Assembly: GCF_025232395.1 (NCBI RefSeq)
Contig: NZ_CP065938.1
Coordinates: 930,001 to 994,000 of the forward strand
Source of the DNA: Taurinivorans muris
GTDB lineage: Bacteria > Desulfobacterota > Desulfovibrionia > Desulfovibrionales > Desulfovibrionaceae
Direction of reading: 5' to 3'
Length of the DNA stretch: 64,000 bases
Below, one piece after another: positions 35,462 through 44,509 of this stretch. Made by a program: the position numbers and the translations under genes. The notes under the pieces were generated by a model. That model ran no database searches, had not been told where the DNA came from, and worked only from the letters and a program-made list of their open reading frames with translations. Every line of letters starts with the position of its first letter. Position 1 is the first letter of the stretch.

Positions 35462-37399
35462 ATGGCAATAATAATGGGAACCGCCGGGCATATCGACCAT
35501 GGAAAAACAACGCTTATCCAAGCACTGACCGGCATTCAATGCGACAGATTGACGGAAGAAAAAAAAAGAGGAATTACCATTGAATTAGGTTTTGCCTTTT
35601 TTGATTTGCCGGAAAAAAACGGGCAAAAGCTCCGCATGGGCATTATCGATGTTCCGGGACATGAAAAATTCATCAAAAATATGGTGGCAGGCGCCTATGG
35701 CATTGATTTCGTCCTTCTCGTCATAGCTGCGGATGAAGGGGTTATGCCTCAAACACGGGAGCATTTGGAAATTTGTTCCCTGTTGGGTATCCAAAACGGA
35801 ATCATCGCGCTTACCAAAAAAGACATGGTTGACCATGAAATGCTTGAGCTTGCAAAAGAGGATATTCAGGAGTTCGTCAAAGGCTCTTTTTTGGAACATG
35901 CCCCGATTTTTCCTGTTTCCTCCCATACGGGCGAAGGCTTGGAAGAACTCAAGCAGGCTATTATCGAAAAAAATCATACTATACGCCCCAAACGCAGGAA
36001 TAATATTTTTCGTTTGCCCGTCGACAGGGTTTTCAGCCTGAAAGGTCATGGAACGCTCGTCACCGGCACGCTTCTTTCCGGTTCCGCCCGCGTTGGCGAT
36101 GAAGTTTGCATTATGCCCCGAAACATACCCAGCAAAATCCGCTCTGTCCAAAGCCACGGACAAAACTTGGAAAAAGCCCTTGCCGGAAACAGAACGTCCG
36201 TCAATTTAGCCAATATTGAAGTCAGTGACATCGAGCGGGGCAACACCGTCACCTATCCTCAAACCCTTTTCCCTTCTGCCCGCTGGCTTGTAAAACTTCA
36301 TTGCCTTTCCGCTTCGCCAAAGCCGATCCGCAACAGGACGGAAATCCATTTCCACCACGGCACAAAAGAAGTCATGGCAAAACTCTACTTAAAAGATAAA
36401 AACAAACTGGAGCCGAACGAAACATGCCTTTGCGAAGTTAAATTTTCCGAACCGATGTGCGGCGTTTTCGGGGACAAATGCATTTTACGGAATTTTTCTC
36501 CTTTGCAAACCATCGCAGGAGCTTCCATCATCAATCCCTTACCCCATTTTCCAAAACTCAGGGAAATACCCGACCCGGAAAATCTCCTGAGCTTGGAACA
36601 GGATTTTCTTGATGAAAACACACGGAACAACGCCCTGTATGAACAGCTCAAATGCGGCAATAAAACGGGAATTTCCCTCAGGCGGTTAACCCTGCTGTGC
36701 AATCTTGACGAGAAAGACCTTGATAAGGCTTTGCAGCAATTAACAGCCCAAAAACGCTGTATTTCCTATGACAAGGAAAATAAAACCTATCTGGCTGCCC
36801 CTTATGCCCTTGAGCATGAACAAGCCATGCTTGAAATACTCCAAAAATACCATCAAAACGAACCATTGAAACAATATATGCCGAAAGCCTCTTTGCTTTC
36901 GCATTTTGAACAGCCCAAATTAGCCCATTATGTTTTGGAAACATTAATCAAACAAAAGCGAATCGCCGTTTTTGAAGACGGGGTATGCTTGGCAGAACAC
37001 AATATTGCATTAAAAAGCCATGAACATACGCTCAAAACAAACCTTTATGATGAATTTATGCAAAATCCGCAAAATCCTCCCCTCTTGAAGGAACTCATAG
37101 AGAAATATTCCGTTCCCCAAAAAGAACTTCTTGATGTGCTCGCTTTGCTCATCCAGGAACATAAGCTTATAAAAATCACGGAGGGCATGTATTTTCTCAG
37201 TACGGAACTTGCGGAAATAAAAAATAATATCCTGCAATTTTTCAAAAACAACCAAGATATGAGCCCCGGTGACTTCAAGGAACTTTCCAAAGGGCTTACC
37301 CGAAAATATGCCATTCCGGTGCTTGAATATTTTGATAAGGAACGCATGACCATCCGTGTCGGCGATGTGAGAAGATTGCGGAATACGGGTCTGATATGA
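35462..37399 (+). CDS. selB: Selenocysteine-specific elongation factor SelB
   Basis: SelB brings selenocysteyl-tRNA to UGA codons next to an mRNA hairpin. The 645-residue protein has an EF-Tu-like GTPase (G1 GHIDHGKTTL, DVPGHEKFIKNM, TKKD), domains II and III (to about 345), and four winged-helix repeats in the C-terminal half that bind the mRNA hairpin. Its presence shows that the organism makes selenoproteins, so some UGA codons in this genome are sense. selA and selC are not in the window. It overlaps the next gene by 4 bp. Confidence 0.95.
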   Translation: MAIIMGTAGHIDHGKTTLIQALTGIQCDRLTEEKKRGITIELGFAFFDLPEKNGQKLRMGIIDVPGHEKFIKNMVAGAYGIDFVLLVIAADEGVMPQTREHLEICSLLGIQNGIIALTKKDMVDHEMLELAKEDIQEFVKGSFLEHAPIFPVSSHTGEGLEELKQAIIEKNHTIRPKRRNNIFRLPVDRVFSLKGHGTLVTGTLLSGSARVGDEVCIMPRNIPSKIRSVQSHGQNLEKALAGNRTSVNLANIEVSDIERGNTVTYPQTLFPSARWLVKLHCLSASPKPIRNRTEIHFHHGTKEVMAKLYLKDKNKLEPNETCLCEVKFSEPMCGVFGDKCILRNFSPLQTIAGASIINPLPHFPKLREIPDPENLLSLEQDFLDENTRNNALYEQLKCGNKTGISLRRLTLLCNLDEKDLDKALQQLTAQKRCISYDKENKTYLAAPYALEHEQAMLEILQKYHQNEPLKQYMPKASLLSHFEQPKLAHYVLETLIKQKRIAVFEDGVCLAEHNIALKSHEHTLKTNLYDEFMQNPQNPPLLKELIEKYSVPQKELLDVLALLIQEHKLIKITEGMYFLSTELAEIKNNILQFFKNNQDMSPGDFKELSKGLTRKYAIPVLEYFDKERMTIRVGDVRRLRNTGLI

Positions 37400-37911
37400 T
37401 ATATACCGCCATTGACTTTGAAACCGCCGACAACGGTAAAGACAGCGCCTGCGCCGTAGGTTTGGTTAAAATGCAGGACACCTGCATCATTGACAGCTTT
37501 TACCGGCTTATCCGCCCTCCGCGTTCCTGGATAAAATATGCTTATTTTCACGGAATCACATGGGATATGCTTAAAAATCAGCCGAATTTTGCCGAGCAAT
37601 GGCATGATATTGAAGCGTTTTTAAAAGGCACGGAAGCTTTCATTGCCCATAATGCCCAATTCGACAAAGGTGTTTTGTACGGTACGGCAAACGCCTATGC
37701 CATCCGTCCCCCGGAAATTCCTTTTTATTGTACACTTAAAGGTTCCAGAAAATTTTTGCAGCTGCAAAAAAACAGTTTGGATTGTGTTTGCAGCGCCTTG
37801 CAAATAAATCTGCAGCATCACCATGCACTTTCAGACGCCGCGGCATGCGCTGAAATTTTCATTCATTTTCATAAACAAGGATTTCCGATAAATTCTTGCC
37901 TCTTACAGTGA
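37396..37911 (+). CDS. DnaQ-like 3'-5' exonuclease (DEDDh)
   Basis: A 171-residue exonuclease domain of the DNA polymerase III epsilon family. The motifs are AIDFETAD (Exo I Asp and Glu), IAHNAQFDKGVL (Exo II) and HHALSDAAACAEI (Exo III His and Asp), so DEDDh type. It lacks a polymerase-binding tail and might act as a stand-alone DNase or RNase. It overlaps selB by 4 bp. Confidence 0.88.
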   Translation: MIYTAIDFETADNGKDSACAVGLVKMQDTCIIDSFYRLIRPPRSWIKYAYFHGITWDMLKNQPNFAEQWHDIEAFLKGTEAFIAHNAQFDKGVLYGTANAYAIRPPEIPFYCTLKGSRKFLQLQKNSLDCVCSALQINLQHHHALSDAAACAEIFIHFHKQGFPINSCLLQ

Positions 37912-37917
37912 GTTTTT

Positions 37918-38730
37918 ATGCTTATCGATTTACACACACACACTTGTTACGGACACGGCAGCAATACTGTTTTTGAAATGTTCCAGGCGGGACGAAGAGC
38001 GGGCTTGGACGTACACGGTTTCAGCGAACATTCCCCGCGTCCTTCAGGGTACGATTACACCAATGAATACCGTGAACATTTAAACAAGCATTTTCAGGAT
38101 TATCTTGATGAAGTCGAAAAAATAAAACAAGAACGGAAAGAAAACAAGATATTGCTGGCTTTGGAACTCGACTGGCTGGAAGACGAACCGGATTTCATGC
38201 AGGAATGCATGGAAAGGCATTCTTTTGATTATGTCATCGCAGGCATTCATTTTATCAAAAAATGGGGATTTGACGACCAAGCTTCCCATTGGGTAAACTT
38301 GTCCAAGCAAGAAAAACACGCCTATTATGCCGCCTATTACAAGACCATGATAAAAATGGCGGAAAGCAAACTGTTTCATATCGTGGCGCACCCCGACCTG
38401 ATTAAGATTTTCAGCCGGGAAACCTTTGCGGAATGGATAAAAAACAACAAAAGCCTTGCGGAAGACGCGCTTCTTGCCTGTAAAGAAAACAAACTCTGCA
38501 TGGAAATTTCTTCAGCCGGCTTACGCAAACCTTGCCAGGAAATTTACCCTTGCAGAACACTTATGGAAATAGCAAAAGATATTGATATTCCAATCACGTT
38601 CGCCTCCGACGGGCATTGCGTCAACACAATTGCCAAAAATATCGGCATGCTGCATGAGTACGCCAAAGAATACGGCTTTACGGAACAAAATTATTTTGAA
38701 AACAACACTCAAATCACAGTAGCGCTCTGA
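37918..38730 (+). CDS. PHP-domain histidinol-phosphatase (HisJ/HisK family)
   Basis: A 270-residue PHP phosphoesterase with metal ligands in IDLHTHTCYGHGS (residues 3-15), GFSEHSPRP (about 35), HIVAHPDL (about 157) and TFASDGHC (about 224). Substrate assignment to histidinol phosphate is by family resemblance, and it fits the presence of hisI-hisG in the window. It follows the exonuclease by 6 bp and precedes the ABC gene by 1 bp. Confidence 0.82.
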   Translation: MLIDLHTHTCYGHGSNTVFEMFQAGRRAGLDVHGFSEHSPRPSGYDYTNEYREHLNKHFQDYLDEVEKIKQERKENKILLALELDWLEDEPDFMQECMERHSFDYVIAGIHFIKKWGFDDQASHWVNLSKQEKHAYYAAYYKTMIKMAESKLFHIVAHPDLIKIFSRETFAEWIKNNKSLAEDALLACKENKLCMEISSAGLRKPCQEIYPCRTLMEIAKDIDIPITFASDGHCVNTIAKNIGMLHEYAKEYGFTEQNYFENNTQITVAL

Positions 38731-38731
38731 T

Positions 38732-40225
38732 ATGCCCAAACTCATTGAAATACAAGATTTAAGTTTTACTTATCACACTGAAAACAAAGAAGAAATCACT
38801 GCCCTTGACCATATCGGTTTTACCTTAAACCAAGGGGAACATGTCGCAATTATCGGTGAAAACGGTGCAGGAAAATCCACGTTCCTGCAAATAATGCGCG
38901 GAGAAATTTATCCAAGTCCCAAAAACGGCGGAAAAATTTATTGGTATGAAAACGGCAAGGCAAGCGATTCTCCCCTTTCGGCTCGTGAAATATGCGCTAT
39001 CATTTCCCCCAAGGAGCAAGATTATTATGCCCGGCAGGACTGGAAAGTGAATTGCCTTGAAATTGTCTTGGCAGCCTGCAGCAACGATTATATCCTCTAT
39101 CGGGAACCTGACACGGAAGAAATACTGCAAGCAGTTGAAATTGCAAAACAATTAGGTGCAGAATATTTACTTTACACGCCTATCAACAAACTTTCCCAAG
39201 GGCAGCTCCGCATTATGCTCATAGCAAGAGCGCTTATGAAAAAAAGCCCCGTGATTTTGCTTGATGAACCTCTGAACGGTTTAGACGGGGAAACGCAAAA
39301 ACTTTTCTGGAACACCTTGGAAAAACTTGCCGCAAGCAAATTGGCGCATAAGCCCACCATTGTCTTGACAACCCACCTTTTTCCATTGCCTCCCTATATC
39401 AAGCGCTGTTATGAGATGAAACAAGGCAGACTCACCGCCATTGATAACGACAATCCCAGCGAGCTTATGAAAATCGCCGAACAATATCAGCCTATTCCTT
39501 TGCGGCACATTGAGAAGAACCAAGATCAGGCAATGGAAATCATCCTTGAAAACGCAAGCATTTATTTGGAACATGCCGAAATTGTCAAACATGTCAACTG
39601 GCATATCAAACCCAAAGAACAATGGACGCTCATCGGGCATAACGGTTCGGGAAAATCCACATTGCTCAACGGTATTTTAGGATTTTTGCCCATCGCCCAC
39701 GGCGGAACGATTACCCGGAATTGGTATCAAAATATCCAATCTCCCCCGGTTCCCCTGACCATTTTGGATGAAATCAAGAAAAAAATCCGCTTTGTTTCCG
39801 ATTCCCTGCAAATCCATTATACGTTCAACGATACTGTGTTCAATATCATTTTTGCGGGATTTGACGGAAATATCGGCGTATACCGGGAAAAAACGAGCGA
39901 AGAAGAACAAAAAATCCAAGAACTGATCTATCAGCTCAATCTCGGGCATTTAACCAACCGCCCCTTCCGTTCCCTGTCTACCGGACAAGCCCGCAAAGTG
40001 CTTCTCGCCCGCGCAATTATCGGCGACCCTGCCCTTTTGCTCCTTGATGAACCTTTTTCCGGGCTCGACCCCAGAAACAAGCAGGAAATCAAAGAATTTT
40101 TAGAATACAAAATCGCTGAAACTTCTTTGCAAAGCATATTGGTCAGCCACCTTGAAAGCGATTATTTATCGTGCTCCACACATTTCGGAACACTTTTCAA
40201 AGGCGAATTTTCCCTTATAGAATAA
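38732..40225 (+). CDS. Tandem ABC ATPase (ModF-like)
   Basis: A 497-residue protein of two ABC domains. The first has Walker A GENGAGKST (about 44), signature LSQGQLRI, and Walker B VILLDEP. The second has GHNGSGKST (about 304), LSTGQARKV and LLLLDEP. The closest known arrangement is ModF, an ABC protein of unclear role linked to molybdate; no permease is adjacent. It might serve an ABC transporter encoded elsewhere or act without a membrane partner. Confidence 0.82.
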   Translation: MPKLIEIQDLSFTYHTENKEEITALDHIGFTLNQGEHVAIIGENGAGKSTFLQIMRGEIYPSPKNGGKIYWYENGKASDSPLSAREICAIISPKEQDYYARQDWKVNCLEIVLAACSNDYILYREPDTEEILQAVEIAKQLGAEYLLYTPINKLSQGQLRIMLIARALMKKSPVILLDEPLNGLDGETQKLFWNTLEKLAASKLAHKPTIVLTTHLFPLPPYIKRCYEMKQGRLTAIDNDNPSELMKIAEQYQPIPLRHIEKNQDQAMEIILENASIYLEHAEIVKHVNWHIKPKEQWTLIGHNGSGKSTLLNGILGFLPIAHGGTITRNWYQNIQSPPVPLTILDEIKKKIRFVSDSLQIHYTFNDTVFNIIFAGFDGNIGVYREKTSEEEQKIQELIYQLNLGHLTNRPFRSLSTGQARKVLLARAIIGDPALLLLDEPFSGLDPRNKQEIKEFLEYKIAETSLQSILVSHLESDYLSCSTHFGTLFKGEFSLIE

Positions 40226-40288
40226 TTACTCAAAAATATAAATTCATTTGAAGAAAATTATTTTCCTTAGATAATTCTTGATTATCTT

Positions 40289-40306
40289 ATGATAATTCAT
40301 TATCAT
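40289..40306. promoter_or_regulatory. Fur-box-like palindrome upstream of the nitronate monooxygenase-like gene
   Basis: ATGATAA, 4 bp, TTATCAT is a perfect 7+7 dyad about 50 bp before the start codon. It resembles half-sites of Fur-family operators, with a related TGATTATC just upstream. Binding by the Fur-type protein encoded at 13.5-13.9 kb is a guess. Confidence 0.4.
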
Positions 40307-40354
40307 GCAGTTGCCTTAGACAATTTTGATTAACTAATAACAAAAGGAAATACT

Positions 40355-41461
40355 ATGTCTTTTCCAAGTCTTACCATCGGCGACCTTGTTGCTAAATTAC
40401 CCATTGTGCAAGGTGGCATGGGAGTTGGCATTTCTCTTTCCGGGCTTGCTTCCGCTGTTGCAAACCAAGGAGGCATAGGCGTTATCGCAGGTGCTATGAT
40501 CGGCATGCGTGAACCTGATATTGTCAAAAACCCTGTTGAAGCGAATGTGCGCGCATTAAAAAATGAAATTGAAAAAGCCCGCGCCCTCAGCCCGAACGGA
40601 ATTTTAGGCGTAAACATCATGGTTGCCCTGACCACTTTCAAAGAAATGGTGAAAGCTTCCATTGAGAGCCGTGCGAATATTATCTTTTCCGGAGCAGGCC
40701 TGCCCATGGACCTGCCTAAAATCCTTTTGGCGACCTGTGAAGAAAAAAAAGAAGAATTTAAAACCAAACTCGTCCCCATTATTTCCTCCGCCCGCGCAGC
40801 TTCCGTCATCGCCAAGAAATGGGAATCAAAAACCGGACTTCTTCCCGACGCTTTCGTTGTCGAAGGTCCGAAAGCCGGCGGACATTTGGGGTATAAATAT
40901 GAAGAGATAACGGACCCCAACCACAGCCTCGAACATATTGTTCCCGAAGTCGTTGAAACGGTAAAAGCCTTGGAAGACAAAAAAGGACAGGCAATTCCGG
41001 TTATTGCCGGCGGCGGGATTTACTCCGGCGAAGACATTGCGAATATCATGGCGCTTGGCGCTTCCGGCGTACAAATGGGCACACGTTTTGTTGCAACCAA
41101 CGAATGCGATGCGGATATAAAATTCAAAGAAGCCTTTGTGAACGCAAAAGAGGAAGACATCACCATTATCAACAGTCCCGTGGGTATGCCCGGCAGAGCG
41201 TTGTTCAACAGTTTCATCGAGGCTGTCCGTGACGGAAAGAAACGTCCTGTTTCCTGCGCATTCCACTGCGTAAGCACCTGTACGCAGGAGAAGACCCCTT
41301 ATTGCATCGCTGCCGCCCTTATTGCGGCGATGCGCGGCAATTTGGAAAAAGGCTTTGCATTTTGCGGAACGAATGTGAACAAAATAAAATCCATTGTTTC
41401 CGTAAAAGAACTTATGGAATCCCTGCAAGCGGAATACGATAACTTCAAGGCGAAGTTCTAA
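40355..41461 (+). CDS. Nitronate monooxygenase / 2-nitropropane dioxygenase-like FMN protein with a four-Cys cluster
   Basis: A 368-residue TIM-barrel flavoprotein. FMN-binding segments are VQGGMGVGISLSGLASAV at the N-terminus, VVEGPKAGGHLG (about 168), and VIAGGGIYSGEDIANIMALGASG (about 212), then MGTRF. The C-terminal part has Cys301-x3-Cys305-x3-Cys309-x7-Cys317, which is not a feature of aerobic nitronate monooxygenases and suggests a bound iron-sulfur cluster or zinc. In anaerobes this family may be a reductase instead. AAAGGAAA precedes the ATG, and a terminator follows. Confidence 0.85.
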   Translation: MSFPSLTIGDLVAKLPIVQGGMGVGISLSGLASAVANQGGIGVIAGAMIGMREPDIVKNPVEANVRALKNEIEKARALSPNGILGVNIMVALTTFKEMVKASIESRANIIFSGAGLPMDLPKILLATCEEKKEEFKTKLVPIISSARAASVIAKKWESKTGLLPDAFVVEGPKAGGHLGYKYEEITDPNHSLEHIVPEVVETVKALEDKKGQAIPVIAGGGIYSGEDIANIMALGASGVQMGTRFVATNECDADIKFKEAFVNAKEEDITIINSPVGMPGRALFNSFIEAVRDGKKRPVSCAFHCVSTCTQEKTPYCIAAALIAAMRGNLEKGFAFCGTNVNKIKSIVSVKELMESLQAEYDNFKAKF

Positions 41462-41489
41462 CCGCGCATAAAATACAATAACATTCAGA

Positions 41490-41518
41490 AAAGCTTGTTA
41501 AAAATAACAAGCTTTTTT
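41490..41518 (+). terminator. Terminator of the nitronate monooxygenase-like gene
   Basis: AAAGCTTGTTA (41490-41500), 4 nt, TAACAAGCTTT (41505-41515), then TTT. Confidence 0.8.
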
Positions 41519-41620
41519 ATTTTATATTTTCTTATCGACAAAATAAAAAATACTCGTTATAATCTATTTAAAATCAGAAAGGCAGCTTTCTGAAATTCAC
41601 TCCATTACAGGAGGTAAGCT

Positions 41621-42154
41621 ATGAATATAGACTTTACTTTCAAAAACTTCGAGCCCTCCGAACATCTTAAAAAATACGCGCGCCGCCGTTTTGAAAAAAT
41701 CACCCGCTTTCTGGGAAAATCGCCCGCACTGCAAATGCAGGTAATCTTAAGTGTGGACAAATTCCACCACAAAGCCGAAATTTCCCTTACAGGCGAAGGA
41801 CTCAACATTAATGCCGCCGAATCATCAAAAGATATGTATGCGACTATTGATATGATCAGCGACAAGATCAGTTCGCAAGTCCGCCGTTCTTCAGAAAAAT
41901 TGCACAGCCGCCAAAAAAGCCGCGATGTCAATGTCGATATTTACAGCTATGACATTCTTGAAGAAGACGGTATCCAAGTTGTCAACGGCAAAGAAAACTT
42001 CGCTCCGAAGCCTTTGCACATGGACGAAGCGATTATGCAGCTCCAGCAAAGCGACAACGAAGTTTTAGTCTTCATCAATGCCGACCTTGAACGCATAAAT
42101 GTCATTTACCGTAAAAATAACGGAGATTTCGGCATAATCGACCCTATTGTCTGA
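41621..42154 (+). CDS. hpf: Ribosome hibernation promoting factor, long form
   Basis: HPF dimerises ribosomes into inactive 100S particles under stress. The 177-residue protein is the long form: an N-terminal S30AE domain (MNIDFTFKNFEPSEHLKKY to about 105) and a C-terminal dimerisation domain (about 125-177, KPLHMDEAIMQLQQSDNEVLVFIN). A strong ribosome binding site (AGGAGG) precedes the ATG. It lies upstream of rapZ, like the rpoN-hpf-ptsN-rapZ cluster of Proteobacteria but without rpoN and ptsN. Confidence 0.95.
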   Translation: MNIDFTFKNFEPSEHLKKYARRRFEKITRFLGKSPALQMQVILSVDKFHHKAEISLTGEGLNINAAESSKDMYATIDMISDKISSQVRRSSEKLHSRQKSRDVNVDIYSYDILEEDGIQVVNGKENFAPKPLHMDEAIMQLQQSDNEVLVFINADLERINVIYRKNNGDFGIIDPIV

Positions 42155-42174
42155 TATTCCGAACAAACTATCTC

Positions 42175-42203
42175 AGGGAGTGGCAAGACTGCTCCCTTTT
42201 TTT
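42175..42203 (+). terminator. Terminator between hpf and rapZ
   Basis: AGGGAG (42175-42180) pairs with CTCCCT (42192-42197), followed by TTTTTT. It would reduce rapZ expression relative to hpf. Confidence 0.65.
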
Positions 42204-42219
42204 ATACGGACAATTTTGT

Positions 42220-43131
42220 ATGGACACGCCAGAAGATAAAAACAATAACGAGGTTGAAGTGATTATCATTACCGGACTTTCAGGTTCCGGCATAAGCACA
42301 GCCATTCAAGTATTTGAAGATATGAACTTTTTCACCGCAGACGGACTGCCCCCTTCCGTTATTCCGGAATTTATCGCCCTTGCCCATAAACCTGAAATGC
42401 AGCATTTCCGAGGTATTGTTTTAGGTCTTGATTTAAAAAGAAAATACCTCAATGACCCATTGGCGGAACTTTTGCCCGTATTTACCAAAATACGCCAGAC
42501 TGACGATACGAAAGCAACGCTCATTTATCTTGAAGCGGACAAAGACAGCATTCTCAGACGCTATGCCTCGACAAGACGCCCCCACCCCTTGGAACAGGAA
42601 GGCTATTCCCTTGAAATGGCTATGGAGGAAGAAAAAAACCGTCTTTCCGGCATACGGACCATGGCCGGTCATATCATCAACACCACGGGCTACTCCATAC
42701 ACGATCTTAGGCGCCATATCCAAAAACACTTTTCCAAAACCATGGAAGACAGCCATTCCATGTGGGTCACCATCATGAGTTTCGGCTATAAATACGGTAT
42801 TCCCAAAGATGCCGATCTTGTTTTTGACATGCGTTTTTTGCCTAATCCGTTTTTCGAGCCCAAGCTGCGCGAATACACCGGGCTGCAGCAGGAAGTTGCG
42901 GATTATATTTTCAAAGATGAACCCGCTCAAAATTTCAGGCGGCAGCTGCTTGAGTTTTTGCAGACCATTCTTCCTTATTACGACAACGAAGGACGCTACC
43001 GCCTATGCATAGCCATCGGCTGCACCGGAGGCTGCCACCGTTCTGTCGCCATGGTTGAATACCTTGCCAAAAACCTTATGCAAAGCGGGTACAGAATAAT
43101 AAAAGAACACAAACAGTTAACAAAAAAATAA
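42220..43131 (+). CDS. rapZ: RapZ-like RNase adapter protein with altered Walker A
   Basis: A 303-residue RapZ/YvcJ family protein. In E. coli RapZ binds the sRNA GlmZ and recruits RNase E. The C-terminal domain carries the conserved GCTGGCHRSVAMVEYLA near residue 267. The N-terminal P-loop reads GLSGSGIST, with Ile25 where the catalytic Lys is expected, so ATP or GTP binding is probably lost. The RNA-binding C-terminal domain looks intact. It is 2 bp upstream of the M24 peptidase gene. Confidence 0.93.
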   Translation: MDTPEDKNNNEVEVIIITGLSGSGISTAIQVFEDMNFFTADGLPPSVIPEFIALAHKPEMQHFRGIVLGLDLKRKYLNDPLAELLPVFTKIRQTDDTKATLIYLEADKDSILRRYASTRRPHPLEQEGYSLEMAMEEEKNRLSGIRTMAGHIINTTGYSIHDLRRHIQKHFSKTMEDSHSMWVTIMSFGYKYGIPKDADLVFDMRFLPNPFFEPKLREYTGLQQEVADYIFKDEPAQNFRRQLLEFLQTILPYYDNEGRYRLCIAIGCTGGCHRSVAMVEYLAKNLMQSGYRIIKEHKQLTKK

Positions 43132-43132
43132 C

Positions 43133-44200
43133 ATGAACACGATCTATCAAAAACGCCGCGAGGCGGTACGCCCCAAATTAACGGAAGAAAATTTGACAGC
43201 CCTGCTTGTGAGCTACCCAACCAACAGATTTTACCTTTCCGGTTTTGAACTGCACGACGGCCAATGCAATGAAAGTTCAGGGCATATTCTTATCCAAAAA
43301 AACGGAAACGATATTCTTTTTACGGATTCACGGTTTTATGAAGCAGCCAAAACCCTTTGGGACGAGAAAAATATTTTCATTTATTCAAATCAAATCGAAG
43401 ATATGCGGAACTATTTAAAAAATATGGTCCATGGAAAAATCGGATTTGAAAGTAAGACAATCAGCCAGTATTTTTATGAAAACCTTGCTCAGGGCTTAGA
43501 ACTTGAACCTTGTGACGGAATAATCGAAGAACTGAGAATAATCAAAGACGAAGAAGAAATCAAAGCCATAAAAGAATCAATAGCCGTAAACCACAAACTT
43601 TTCGAATGGCTGCCAAGCACGTTCCAAGAAAACAAAAGCGAAGCGGAACTCGCTTTGGAGATTGAAACATTTTTCAGAAAACACGGAGCAACGGAAAACA
43701 GCTTCGCTCCCATTGTCGCCATAAACAAACACGCCGCCCGCCCCCACCATATCCCGGACCAGGAAACGAAAATCACCGAAAATTGCCATATACTGATAGA
43801 TGTGGGCGCACGATATAAGAATTATTGTTCCGACCAAACCCGTACCTTTTGGTTCGGCGATACAATGGATTCCCGCTTTCAAACCATGCTTGAACAAGTG
43901 CAAGAAGCCCAAATGGAAGCCATAAAAATTCTCGCCCCTGATTTGCCTTGCCAAGACGCACATTTAAAAGCTGTGGAAATTTTTAAAAAATACGGCGTTG
44001 AAAAAGCATTCAGCCATTCTCTCGGGCACGGTGTCGGACTTGATGTTCACGAAGACCCGCGCCTTTCCATACGCAGCAAGCGCCTTTTGAAACCTAACAT
44101 GATAGTGACCGTTGAACCCGGACTTTATTATGGCGACTACGGCGGCATACGCTGGGAATATATGGTACGCATAACCGATGACGGATGCGAAATTCTCTGA
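43133..44200 (+). CDS. M24-family aminopeptidase (Xaa-Pro peptidase-like)
   Basis: A 355-residue pita-bread metallopeptidase. The five metal ligands are visible: Asp in LIDVGA, Asp in CSDQTR, His in GHGVGLDVHE, Glu in TVEPGLY and Glu in WEYMVRI. The N-terminal 120 residues form the creatinase-like domain. It should cleave N-terminal residues before proline in the cytosol. It follows rapZ by 1 bp and ends before a 309-bp gap holding repeat copy B and a bidirectional terminator. Confidence 0.93.
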   Translation: MNTIYQKRREAVRPKLTEENLTALLVSYPTNRFYLSGFELHDGQCNESSGHILIQKNGNDILFTDSRFYEAAKTLWDEKNIFIYSNQIEDMRNYLKNMVHGKIGFESKTISQYFYENLAQGLELEPCDGIIEELRIIKDEEEIKAIKESIAVNHKLFEWLPSTFQENKSEAELALEIETFFRKHGATENSFAPIVAINKHAARPHHIPDQETKITENCHILIDVGARYKNYCSDQTRTFWFGDTMDSRFQTMLEQVQEAQMEAIKILAPDLPCQDAHLKAVEIFKKYGVEKAFSHSLGHGVGLDVHEDPRLSIRSKRLLKPNMIVTVEPGLYYGDYGGIRWEYMVRITDDGCEIL

Positions 44201-44285
44201 CAAAACTCCCTGCTTTGCCTAAAGCATTTTCACATCATATTCATAATATTATGTAACATTAAGAGCATGCAGAAAATTAGTATAA

Positions 44286-44398
44286 AAAGTTTTGTAACGA
44301 GGGTAGAGAAAGAAACTTTTTCGCTTTGACTGTTAACGAGCTTACGAGCTTTACGAATGGCGGCAGCAGAGATATAGTTTTTCCCTGCATAAAAAATT
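44286..44398. repeat. Dispersed repeat, copy B
   Basis: This is the partner of 9543-9655. Identity is clearest in CGAGCTTTACG and CGGCAGCAGAG and in the flanks. Copy B lacks the 17-bp inverted repeat of copy A. It occupies most of the gap between the M24 peptidase and the convergent dnaA. Confidence 0.6.
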
Positions 44399-44458
44399 CC
44401 CAGTATTATGGAAATGTTCCAATCTTCAAAAACAAAATGAATTTTTATCGTTAATACC

Positions 44459-44490
44459 CAAAAAGCACCATGAAAAATGGTGCTTTTTCG
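44459..44490. terminator. Bidirectional terminator between the M24 peptidase and dnaA
   Basis: AAAAGCACCAT (44461-44471), 5 nt, ATGGTGCTTTT (44477-44487) with T and A runs on both sides. Confidence 0.8.
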
Positions 44491-44509
44491 TATTTTAATA
44501 CCTGTTTAT

